A DNA stretch of 6,080 nucleotides, taken from an uncultured Candidatus Saccharibacteria bacterium (GTDB lineage: Bacteria; Patescibacteriota; Saccharimonadia; Saccharimonadales; Saccharimonadaceae). The position numbers were made by a program, and so were the translations under genes. The notes under the pieces are model-generated. The model ran no database searches, was not told where the DNA came from, and was given only the letters and a program-made list of their open reading frames with translations. The DNA is taken from contig CAQOWG010000017.1 in assembly GCA_948851665.1 (NCBI GenBank), positions 1 to 6,080 on the forward strand. The letters are read 5' to 3'. Of this stretch, positions 1 through 6,080 are shown in pieces (within the stretch, counting starts at the first letter, position 1; each line of letters begins with the position of its first letter).

Positions 1-57
1 TGTTATTGCTAACTACATTTTACAATGAGGCTGTTCCTTTTTGTTACACTGAACCGA

Positions 58-321
58 CTACTTCCGCCACAACATCAAACAACCGCTCATGCAGCGCAGA
101 GCAAAGCCGGCGCCACGGAAAGTGTTACGCTGGGCGTCGACATTGCCAATCCACGTAGCCAGGCGGCGCCCGAGGGTAGCGGAACCAGCCGTATCAGACC
201 ACCAGTGGCCATCCACCGTACGCGCGGCGAGGTTGCCGTAGGAACGAGCGTAGAAGCCAGTACGCAGGAACTGGAGAGGCCATTCATTAATACGATTGTA
301 GTTGGGAGTGCTGGCAGAAAA
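58..321 (-). pseudogene. C-terminal fragment of a FISUMP-like surface-protein domain
   Basis: An open stretch of 87 codons runs from just after the deacetylase stop (322-324) to a TAG at 58-60, in the same frame as the deacetylase. Its translation contains TGFYARS, DGHWWSDTAGSAT, a GNV-x-x-Q segment and a GAGFALRCM ending. This resembles the C-terminal half of the Fibrobacter succinogenes major paralogous (FISUMP) domain, whose usual pattern is SGFY...GYWWSST...S..AY.L...GNV.PQ...GFSVRC. Such domains are common in exported Saccharibacteria proteins. The N-terminal half of the domain, a signal peptide and a usable start are all missing. About ten unrelated residues (SGCLMLWRK) follow the normal end of the domain. 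I read it as the remnant of a deleted or recombined gene. A read-through extension of the deacetylase is possible but less likely. The family call is from memory of the motif. Confidence 0.55.
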
Positions 322-1434
322 CTATGGTTTAAAATTAAAATACGTCACCCCATTCACCATTTCCACCCCTCTCGCTTTTGCCAGCTCCTCTACCGTCACG
401 AATTCATACCCTCTTGCCCGAAGCTCGTCAATCACCCCTGCTACCGCATCCACCGTACTCGGATAAATATCGTGCATCAAAATAATCGCCCCGTCATAAG
501 CGTCCTGCCGAATTCGCTCCTGTACCGCCGCCGCATTGCGCGATCGCCAATCTTCTGTATCCACCGACCAGTAAATCATCGGCGTCCCAATATTTTGCGT
601 CACCTCCGCTCGCCGAATCCCATTTCCATATGGCGGCCTGGTCATTTTTGGTACATGTCCCAACTTTTCTTGAAATACCTGGTTCATTGATGCTACCTCC
701 CACTGAATCTCTCCCGGGGTCGCCTTCTCCAGATTCTTATGTGTCATTGTATGGCTTTCCACTTCGTGCCCCTCTGCCTCTGCTCGTTGGCTAATGTCTG
801 GTCGCGCGCTCAACATTCCACCTAGTACAAAAAATGTTACTTTGACGTTCTTCTCTTTCAAAATATCCAACAATCGTGGCGTCGTCGCTCCACTCGGTCC
901 GTCGTCAAAAGTCAATGCCACCAGCGGACGCCCCGACGTCGAGGCCTGCTCTATCTGTTCAGCCCGTTGTTGTCGCTCTCTTGCTATTTCTTCCTGTCGC
1001 TGACGCTCCTGCTCGGCTAATTCTGCCTGACGCTGACGCTCTGCCTCCGCTGCCTTCTCTTCCTCCGTCATTTCTGGCTCCGCTCCCACCTCTTTTACCT
1101 GCTCCACGCCATTTTCCCGCCTATAATTCCCTTGCCAAGTAACCACCCGCCAAGCAGTCAAGCCAATCCCTACCATAACCAAACCCGCCAAAATCCCCCA
1201 CGTTACCTTCCTACTATCAGTTCGGGCTTGTTCGGTATTGTTCGGTTCCACCCCTATCTCCAGCGCTTCAGCTTCCGACTTTTTCTTCGCTTCCGGCTTC
1301 GTGCGCTCTAGGATGATAATCTCCGGCTCCGATTTCTTTGATCTTATCTCTTTCGCCTTCGCCTTTCTTACCTCTGACTTTTGATTACCGGTCTTTTCAG
1401 TTTTCTTTGTCTTTGTCTTTTGGGGTTCTGTCAT
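322..1434 (-). CDS. Membrane-anchored polysaccharide (peptidoglycan) deacetylase, NodB/CE4 family
   Basis: The predicted enzyme removes N-acetyl groups from a cell-wall or surface polysaccharide outside the membrane. With the ATG at 1434 it is 370 residues long. Residues 1-75 are a Lys/Glu-rich cytoplasmic tail, about 78-99 a single membrane helix (VTWGILAGLVMVGIG...), and about 121-165 a charged Glu/Gln/Arg coiled-coil stalk. The NodB domain spans about 169-350. All five CE4 motifs are present: TFDDGP (175-180, the Asp pair), SHTMTH (227-232, metal-binding His), RPPYG (266-270), DTEDW (292-296) and LMHDI (319-323, catalytic His). The start at 1434 was chosen because its ATG overlaps the TGA of the upstream methyltransferase (ATGA) and has GAGG about 11 bases upstream. 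An in-frame ORF extends to 1461 but lies inside the upstream gene. It is probably translationally coupled to that gene. The substrate (GlcNAc or MurNAc) cannot be told from the sequence. Confidence 0.9.
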   Translation of the reverse strand: MTEPQKTKTKKTEKTGNQKSEVRKAKAKEIRSKKSEPEIIILERTKPEAKKKSEAEALEIGVEPNNTEQARTDSRKVTWGILAGLVMVGIGLTAWRVVTWQGNYRRENGVEQVKEVGAEPEMTEEEKAAEAERQRQAELAEQERQRQEEIARERQQRAEQIEQASTSGRPLVALTFDDGPSGATTPRLLDILKEKNVKVTFFVLGGMLSARPDISQRAEAEGHEVESHTMTHKNLEKATPGEIQWEVASMNQVFQEKLGHVPKMTRPPYGNGIRRAEVTQNIGTPMIYWSVDTEDWRSRNAAAVQERIRQDAYDGAIILMHDIYPSTVDAVAGVIDELRARGYEFVTVEELAKARGVEMVNGVTYFNFKP

Positions 1435-1973
1435 AGCACACATTGCCTCGCCCACTCCCACATCGCAATTCCAGCCGCCACCCCGACATTGACCGACCGT
1501 GTCGATCCAAAACTCTCAATCTCCCGCACTTCATCCGCCCCCATTAACGCCTCTTCACTTAGCCCATCACTTTCCCCACCAAATAGCAGCGTCACGCCCA
1601 TATCACCTGCAAAATTCGCCTGGCTTAGCGGCTCCGCCCTCTCTGTATGATTTTCAATTGCCACCACCCGTCGCCCCCTCGCCCGTTGGTCCGCAATAAA
1701 ACTTTCCCAGCTCGGCCAGTGCAAAACCTCCAGGTATTTATCCGTGCACATCGCCCCACGCCGATTATACTTTTTCTTCCCGATAATATGCACTTTCGCC
1801 GCATTAAAATTATTTGCGCTCCTAACAATCGTTCCCGCATTAAAATCATGCGCCACATTCTCGATCGCCACTTCTAGATTATTCCGCCCCCGTTCCAACT
1901 CTGCAAAAACCTGCTCATTACTGAGCCCCTTATACTGATCTTGCAAATTCCTCGTGTCTGTTTTTGCATCCAT
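1431..1973 (-). CDS. SpoU/TrmH-family RNA 2'-O-methyltransferase
   Basis: This is a SPOUT-class enzyme that transfers a methyl group from S-adenosylmethionine to a ribose 2'-OH in tRNA or rRNA, in the cytoplasm. It is 180 residues from the ATG at 1973. The three SpoU motifs are visible: motif 1 NVAHDFNAGTIVRSANNF (39-56, with the catalytic-type Asn and Arg), motif 2 LLFGGESDGLS (129-139), and motif 3 STRSVNVGVAAGIAMWEW (157-174), which forms the cofactor-binding knot. The KKKYNRRGAMCTDKYLEV segment is typical of the short TrmH-like branch that lacks a separate N-terminal RNA-binding domain. A TTG at 1979 in the same frame could also start it. I prefer the ATG because the predicted transcript begins at about 1978. 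The gene is first in an operon and overlaps the deacetylase by four bases. The target nucleotide cannot be assigned. Confidence 0.9.
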   Translation of the reverse strand: MDAKTDTRNLQDQYKGLSNEQVFAELERGRNNLEVAIENVAHDFNAGTIVRSANNFNAAKVHIIGKKKYNRRGAMCTDKYLEVLHWPSWESFIADQRARGRRVVAIENHTERAEPLSQANFAGDMGVTLLFGGESDGLSEEALMGADEVREIESFGSTRSVNVGVAAGIAMWEWARQCVL

Positions 1974-1984
1974 TTTCAAGGCTT

Positions 1985-1993
1985 ATTATACCA
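1985..1993 (-). promoter_or_regulatory. Extended -10 promoter of the methyltransferase-deacetylase operon
   Basis: On the minus strand TGG is followed directly by TATAAT (-10 at 1985-1990), a perfect extended -10 (TGnTATAAT). A weak -35 (TTGATT, 2005-2010) has only a 14-base spacer and probably contributes little. Transcription would start near 1978, leaving a leader of about 0-5 bases before the start codon. There is no room for a Shine-Dalgarno site, so translation is probably leaderless. The three-copy repeat block at 2041-2080 lies about 50-90 bases upstream of this -10. Confidence 0.7.
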
Positions 1994-2040
1994 TAATCTC
2001 AAAAAATCAACGCCAAATCCCGCTAGAACAATCGCTAAAT

Positions 2041-2080
2041 GTAAACAAAATATGTAAACAAAATATACGAATGTAAACAA
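2041..2080. repeat. Repeat block A: three copies of a 13-bp AT-rich unit (putative operator)
   Basis: The unit GTAAACAAAATAT (plus-strand reading) occurs at 2041 and 2054, with a partial copy GTAAACAA at 2073. Start-to-start spacing is 13 then 19 bases, the longer gap holding a 6-base insert ACGAAT. Bases 2042-2080 match 3148-3186 at 38 of 39 positions in the same orientation. The block abuts the stop codon of the HTH-GHKL gene and lies upstream of the methyltransferase promoter. The spaced units suggest a multimeric protein-binding site, plausibly for the neighbouring HTH protein. Confidence 0.75.
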
Positions 2081-3106
2081 CTATCGAGTTTTCAATTCGT
2101 CGATAGCCATCTTAATCATGAACTCTACATTCTTATTTGCATTAACATATCTAATTTGAACTTCTGGATGGCGCAACGCATAAACCCTGAAAATCTCGTC
2201 AGCAAAGGCCTGTCCAACATTATCTACACCTTCAAAATCCAATGTCACTTCTTTAAATTTCTCCAAACCGATCAATAACGCTCGCGCCTGAGAACGAGAC
2301 ACATAAATCGTGCCAAGACGGTATAATTTTACCAAAATATAGGTTTTACCAAAATCACCCTCTTCGGGATCTATCGAAAAATTTCGGAAAATCGCCGCTA
2401 CGCTTTTTTTAGTATGAACATCAATCGCAAACTCAACCTTTGTCCCCGTTAATTCCGGCTCAACCGTATCCACAAACGTATCCGCCACAACATTATCCAC
2501 GAGCAAAGACAAATCATAGCTTGACAGCAAAAACTTATCGGCTATTTTTGACGTAAAAAAGATCCCCATACCACTATGAGCCATTGGCGCCGTAGTACTT
2601 TTGCCCTTGAGTAACTCCCTCACCGCATCGTACTCTGACGTTAACCGTTTCTCTTGCTTCACATTCCGAAACACTCCGATTCCAAAGTCCCTTATCGTAA
2701 ACTCTAAATTGCCATGAACAATTCTTACAAGAACTTCAATTTTTGCAGAACGAGAATGCTCAATGGCATTATTAAGCATTTCGGGAAACGCAAATTCAAA
2801 AGCAGAACGAGCAGCTTCATCGACATCACCCATGAATCGCCTATCTTTTCTTACTAACGCTAGAACCTCATCTTCCTTCAAAGAATACGCATCAAAAGTA
2901 CTATTCAATAAAACAGCGCCACTAGCCATCGAATAATACACCCTCGTGCCAACTTTCTCGCTATCGAAAACGCCCAACTTCAGAAAATTATTAAGCGTTT
3001 TACTTGCATATACTCTAGAAACTCCCGCTATATTCGCTATCTCCCCAACGGTCAAAGGTTTATTAGCGCGTTCCAAAATATCCACTATTTGGTTCTTCTT
3101 ATTCAT
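2081..3106 (-). CDS. HTH - GHKL ATPase - DUF4325 (STAS-like) protein, putative autoregulated switch
   Basis: 341 residues with three parts. Residues about 1-60 are a winged-helix-type DNA-binding domain (LTVGEIANIAGVSRVYASKT holds the turn). Residues about 95-230 are a GHKL/HATPase fold related to anti-sigma kinases: N box EMLNNAIEHS (109-118), G1 box RDFGIGV (139-145) and G2 box HSGMGIFFTSKIAD (177-190). Residues about 250-335 are a DUF4325 STAS-like domain with SRSQARALLIGLEKFKEV and LDFEGVDNVGQAFADEIFRV. Single-chain proteins of this layout are known, but I know of no established function. Fusing DNA binding, an SpoIIAB-like ATPase and an SpoIIAA-like domain suggests a nucleotide-gated regulator. 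The STAS loop has GQA where SpoIIAA carries its phosphorylated Ser, so classical phosphorylation looks unlikely. The ATG at 3106 has no Shine-Dalgarno. Related repeat blocks sit at both ends. Sampled 60-base stretches are mostly more AT-rich than the neighbouring genes, which hints at acquisition. Confidence 0.85.
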   Translation of the reverse strand: MNKKNQIVDILERANKPLTVGEIANIAGVSRVYASKTLNNFLKLGVFDSEKVGTRVYYSMASGAVLLNSTFDAYSLKEDEVLALVRKDRRFMGDVDEAARSAFEFAFPEMLNNAIEHSRSAKIEVLVRIVHGNLEFTIRDFGIGVFRNVKQEKRLTSEYDAVRELLKGKSTTAPMAHSGMGIFFTSKIADKFLLSSYDLSLLVDNVVADTFVDTVEPELTGTKVEFAIDVHTKKSVAAIFRNFSIDPEEGDFGKTYILVKLYRLGTIYVSRSQARALLIGLEKFKEVTLDFEGVDNVGQAFADEIFRVYALRHPEVQIRYVNANKNVEFMIKMAIDELKTR

Positions 3107-3114
3107 ACAAATAT

Positions 3115-3186
3115 GTTAACACAATATATAAACAAAAATCAAGTACATAAACAAAATATGTAAACAAAATATACGAGTGTAAACAA
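3115..3186. repeat. Repeat block B: five copies of the 13-bp unit upstream of the HTH-GHKL gene
   Basis: Copies start at 3115 (GTTAACACAATAT, degenerate), 3128 (ATAAACAAAAATC), 3147 (ATAAACAAAATAT), 3160 (GTAAACAAAATAT) and 3179 (GTAAACAA, partial). Spacings are 13, 19, 13 and 19 bases, the same pattern as block A, with six-base inserts at 3141-3146 and 3173-3178. The overall period of 32 bases is about three helix turns. The block covers the region where the promoter of the HTH-GHKL gene must lie. A TATATT at 3123-3128 is the best -10 candidate and has no good -35. Binding here would be expected to block or modulate that promoter. Confidence 0.75.
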
Positions 3187-3481
3187 TAATCACCCCTTCC
3201 ACTAAATAATCCCTCGTTGGTCGCCCCTCGCCCCTGTTCCCCATCAAAACCCCGCAAAGAGCACCGCTTCCCACCACCGCCAGCACCACACTCCCAATTT
3301 CTATCGCCGAGCCATTTCTGTACGGCCACAACAAGCACAATTCAAACGTATAACACCCCACAGCCAGTTCATATCTCTCAGAAAAAGAGTTACGACGCAT
3401 CCAATCCCCCATCAAAAGCCCCGTTCCAATCAGTCTCAGCCGCGATGCCTTCCGTTCCCGCCAGCCATATTTCTTATCCAT
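3116..3481 (-). CDS. Possible small membrane protein, unrecognised
   Basis: I do not recognise this ORF. It has 121 codons from the ATG at 3481; a TTG at 3487 is in frame. The translation has a basic N-terminus (KKYGWRERKASRLR), a hydrophobic stretch around ELAVGCYTFELCLLWPY, and a second one at IEIGSVVLAVVGSGALCGVLMG followed by NRGEGRPTRDYL. The body is GC-rich and G-rich on the coding strand, like the real genes nearby. Two points count against it. It begins within 20 bases of the 16S terminator with no visible promoter, and its last 22 or so residues (YTRIFCLHILF...) are encoded by the repeat block. It may be a remnant whose original 3' end was lost, or not a gene. Confidence 0.35.
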   Translation of the reverse strand: MDKKYGWRERKASRLRLIGTGLLMGDWMRRNSFSERYELAVGCYTFELCLLWPYRNGSAIEIGSVVLAVVGSGALCGVLMGNRGEGRPTRDYLVEGVIIVYTRIFCLHILFMYLIFVYILC

Positions 3482-3495
3482 ATCCAAATGACACC

Positions 3496-3520
3496 AAAAA
3501 ATCGCCCTCTCGAGCGACTT
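3496..3520 (-). terminator. Intrinsic terminator of the 16S transcription unit
   Basis: On the minus strand TCGCTC-GAGA-GGGCGA forms a 6-bp stem (one U-G pair) with a GAGA tetraloop. The stem can extend by AAG/UUU to 9 bp, and six T residues follow (3496-3501). It lies right after the trailer half of the 16S processing stem and so ends the rRNA transcript before any 23S gene. Confidence 0.8.
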
Positions 3521-3523
3521 GGT

Positions 3524-3555
3524 TTTAACAACTTAATTGTGCATATCATCGTTAG
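3524..3555 (-). other. Trailer half of the 16S rRNA processing stem
   Basis: This 32-base segment is complementary to 5249-5282 in the 16S leader. Pairing is nearly complete, with one G-U wobble, one A-C mismatch and a 2-base bulge on the leader side. The two strands would clamp the 16S precursor into the long helix that RNase III-type enzymes cut in other bacteria. Confidence 0.85.
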
Positions 3556-3632
3556 CCAAAAGCTTATGTTGTGTCTCTTACGAGCTATGTTATAGTTCAA
3601 GCTTCCAACCATAACCACAACCGACCTAGCTA

Positions 3633-3654
3633 GGCACTCTATCACTAGAGCGCC
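3633..3654 (-). other. Hairpin in the 16S 3' trailer
   Basis: GGCGCTCTA-GTGA-TAGAGTGCC forms a 9-bp stem with one G-U pair and a GNRA-type tetraloop, about 20 bases past the mature 16S 3' end. No T-run follows it, so it is more likely a folding or processing element than a terminator. Confidence 0.65.
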
Positions 3655-3674
3655 CGCATCATTTCCTTCTCAAG

Positions 3675-5201
<1,527 letters not shown>

Positions 5202-5205
5202 AGTT

Positions 5206-5219
5206 GGCTCAAAAGAGCC
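5206..5219 (-). other. Small hairpin just before the 16S 5' end
   Basis: GGCTC-TTTT-GAGCC forms a perfect 5-bp stem with a 4-base loop, about five bases upstream of the mature 16S 5' end in the leader. A second one, AGAAC-TATG-GTTCT (5225-5238), lies beside it. Both fall inside the region closed by the long leader-trailer stem and may guide 5' maturation. Confidence 0.55.
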
Positions 5220-5248
5220 GAGTTAGAACCATAGTTCTTAATAAAAGA

Positions 5249-5282
5249 CTGACGATGATAATTGCACAATTAAATTGTTAAA
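5249..5282 (-). other. Leader half of the 16S rRNA processing stem
   Basis: This 34-base leader segment pairs with the trailer at 3524-3555. The 5' part of the RNA (TTTAACAATTTAATTGTGC) and the distal part (ATCATCGTCAG) are both complementary to the trailer, leaving only a 2-base bulge and one mismatch. Its outer end coincides with the boxA-like sequence. Confidence 0.85.
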
Positions 5283-5285
5283 TTT
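5271..5285 (-). promoter_or_regulatory. boxA-like antitermination element in the 16S leader
   Basis: The minus strand reads GAAATTTAACAATTTA. The 12 bases TTTAACAATTTA match the core and flank of the E. coli rrn boxA (TGCTCTTTAACAATTTA). In E. coli this RNA element recruits NusB-NusE and helps full transcription of rRNA. The position, upstream of 16S and at the base of the processing stem, is the expected one. The 5' TGCTC part is not conserved. Confidence 0.6.
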
Positions 5286-5353
5286 CACACCTAAAGACTG
5301 TTATTGAGCCATAATTCCCCGCTAAAAACTCCTCGCAGCCTTTAGATATTCTC

Positions 5354-5382
5354 ATTTTACCTCACCTATACGGCCATGTCAA
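5354..5382 (-). promoter_or_regulatory. Strong sigma70-type promoter of the 16S gene
   Basis: A perfect -35 TTGACA (5377-5382), a 17-base spacer and a -10 TAAAAT (5354-5359, five of six consensus bases). Transcription should start near 5347, about 145 bases upstream of mature 16S. This is the best -35/-10 pair in the window and contrasts with the extended -10 promoters of the protein genes. Phased A-tracts lie immediately upstream. Confidence 0.9.
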
Positions 5383-5386
5383 GGAC

Positions 5387-5441
5387 TTTTTTAGACTTTT
5401 TTCACTATTTTCGGTATTTTTCGGGCTATTTTGGCTATTTT
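5387..5441 (-). promoter_or_regulatory. Six phased A-tracts upstream of the 16S promoter (UP-like / bent DNA)
   Basis: On the minus strand A-runs of 4-6 bases lie at 5387-5392, 5397-5402, 5408-5411, 5417-5421, 5429-5432 and 5438-5441. Their centres are about 10, 10, 9.5, 11.5 and 9 bases apart, close to one helix turn. The nearest is five bases from the -35. Such phasing is known to bend DNA, and A-tracts here can bind the RNA polymerase alpha C-terminal domains. The array fills almost all of the gap between the DUF212 gene stop and the promoter. Confidence 0.7.
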
Positions 5442-5447
5442 AAGGGC

Positions 5448-5975
5448 TTATCCCCCGTACCACGGCATCGGCATACCCAATTTCCCTGCCACACATAGCG
5501 TCAGCCACCCCACAATCACCCCCAAAATCACCCCTACCACAACCTGCGACAATGTATGCCCCTCTACCACCTTCACTGGCGATTGACCGTCTTTTTCCAA
5601 TAATTTATTCAGTGCCTTTCCCTGCTCCCCCACTGCCCAACGCACATGAACCGCATCATAAAACACTGTAATATCTACACAAAGCAATATAAAAAGTGCC
5701 GTCGCCTCACTTCCGCTCAAGTTAAATCCCCCAGGCCATACCCCCAGCGCGCCATTCGAGAGCGTCCCAAACAATGCCACCGTTGTCGCTGCGCTCATAG
5801 TCGTTGCATGGCCCGAAGGCACCCCACCCGGACAAGTCAACACCCACCACAATTCCTTTCTCGTCCATTTACGCCCTCGATTCTCTTTTTTTAGCAAAGT
5901 CAATATAAACTTCAGTATCTGCGCTACGAAGAATCCAACTACATACGCAATAAAGATATAATACGGCTCTTTCAT
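5448..5975 (-). CDS. Divergent PAP2/DUF212 family membrane protein (YuiD-like)
   Basis: 175 residues, a usual length for DUF212, the divergent PAP2 (acid phosphatase/vanadium haloperoxidase-related) family. Family motifs are present in order: PGGVPSGHATTMSA (49-62), YDAVHVRWAVGEQ (106-118) and EGHTLSQVVVGVILG (138-152). They correspond to the PSSHS, YDA-x-GVRR-x-x-G-x-Q and LGHT...G-x-x-LG blocks of the family. Hydrophobic segments at about 4-28, 55-72, 90-107 and 144-163 suggest a multi-pass membrane protein with the conserved polar residues at one face. A phosphatase role, perhaps on a lipid phosphate, is inferred from the PAP2 relation; the biochemical function of the family is not settled. 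The ATG at 5975 is the only sensible start. It is followed by the 16S promoter region with no visible terminator between. Confidence 0.88.
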   Translation of the reverse strand: MKEPYYIFIAYVVGFFVAQILKFILTLLKKENRGRKWTRKELWWVLTCPGGVPSGHATTMSAATTVALFGTLSNGALGVWPGGFNLSGSEATALFILLCVDITVFYDAVHVRWAVGEQGKALNKLLEKDGQSPVKVVEGHTLSQVVVGVILGVIVGWLTLCVAGKLGMPMPWYGG

Positions 5976-5981
5976 ACCCCC

Positions 5982-5990
5982 ATTATAGCA
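5982..5990 (-). promoter_or_regulatory. Extended -10 promoter of the DUF212 gene
   Basis: TGCTATAAT on the minus strand is a perfect extended -10 (TGnTATAAT; hexamer 5982-5987). No -35 is visible 16-18 bases upstream. Only six bases (GGGGGT) separate the hexamer from the ATG at 5975, so transcription should start at or next to the A of the ATG, giving a leaderless mRNA. The G-run is too close to the ATG to be a Shine-Dalgarno. Confidence 0.75.
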
Positions 5991-5998
5991 TATTACCG

Positions 5999-6025
5999 CT
6001 CATCACGCTTACGTTTCTTGATGAG
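5999..6025. repeat. Short inverted repeat upstream of the DUF212 promoter
   Basis: CTCATCA (5999-6005) and TGATGAG (6019-6025) form a perfect 7-bp inverted repeat with a 13-base loop. No T-run follows on the minus strand, so it is not a convincing terminator for an upstream gene. It could be an operator just upstream of the extended -10, or chance. The remaining bases to the window edge hold no gene I can support. Confidence 0.35.
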
Positions 6026-6080
6026 GGCTTAATCAACTAATCCAGAACAACCTCTAAGTTTTAAGTAGCTATCTACATTA

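Noticed and set aside
87..287. 66-codon minus-strand ORF overlapping the FISUMP-like fragment
   Set aside because: The alternative frame at the same place gives the WWSDTAGSAT...GFALRC pattern, while this frame gives no recognisable motif.
25..690. 221-codon plus-strand ORF
   Set aside because: It lies opposite the deacetylase and the FISUMP-like fragment, which have recognisable motifs. Its own translation is low-complexity, Pro/His/Arg-rich, with no family signature.
2041..3186. CRISPR-like array
   Set aside because: The repeats are only 13 bp, the inserts are 0 or 6 bases, and there are no spacers or cas genes.
3115..3186. Replication origin iterons or DnaA boxes
   Set aside because: The unit TTGTTTACA fits the DnaA box TTATNCACA poorly, and no dnaA, dnaN or replication initiator gene is nearby.
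3217..3528. 103-codon plus-strand ORF
   Set aside because: It is rich in Pro/Ser/His as expected from the complement of a G-rich coding strand, spans the terminator hairpin, and has no motif.
3556..3670. tRNA gene in the 16S downstream spacer
   Set aside because: No T-loop GTTCGA-type sequence or cloverleaf was found; the only clear structure is the hairpin at 3633-3654.
5999..6025. Intrinsic terminator for a gene to the right
   Set aside because: The 13-base loop is large and no T-run follows on the minus strand. On the plus strand the following bases are not T-rich either.

Overview
The window comes from a Candidatus Saccharibacteria (TM7, Patescibacteria/CPR) genome. The evidence is the 16S rRNA gene on the minus strand. 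From memory, its sequence matches the TM7 probe sites at 905 (4260-4281) and 1177 (4001-4024) exactly, and the TM7 305 site (4842-4859) with one mismatch. Every gene I can support lies on the minus strand, so the window reads from right to left.

Right edge (6080 to 5448): after about 90 bases with no convincing gene comes a divergent PAP2/DUF212 membrane protein (YuiD-like). Its extended -10 promoter sits so close to the ATG that the mRNA is probably leaderless.

rRNA unit (5441 to 3496): this is a complete single-gene 16S transcription unit. It has six A-tracts phased at about 10 bp, a TTGACA-17-TAAAAT promoter, a boxA-like element, a leader half of a long processing stem, small hairpins, the mature 16S (about 5201 to 3675), a trailer hairpin, the trailer half of the processing stem, and an intrinsic terminator. 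No 23S, 5S or tRNA gene follows, so the 16S gene is unlinked here.

Middle (3487 to 1981): a possible small two-helix membrane ORF runs into a block of five 13-bp repeats. Next comes a gene for an HTH - GHKL ATPase - DUF4325 (STAS-like) protein, and directly after its stop codon a second block of three repeats. Both blocks have the same 13/19-bp spacing. One precedes the regulator gene and the other precedes the next promoter. The simplest reading is that the protein binds both and controls itself and the downstream operon. This is the least understood part of the window.

Left part (1979 to 1): an extended -10 promoter drives a two-gene operon, a SpoU/TrmH-family RNA 2'-O-methyltransferase overlapping (ATGA) a membrane-anchored NodB-type polysaccharide deacetylase with all catalytic motifs. 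In frame just after the deacetylase TAG lies a C-terminal fragment of a FISUMP-like surface-protein domain, probably a gene remnant. All functions are inferred from sequence motifs; no database search was run.
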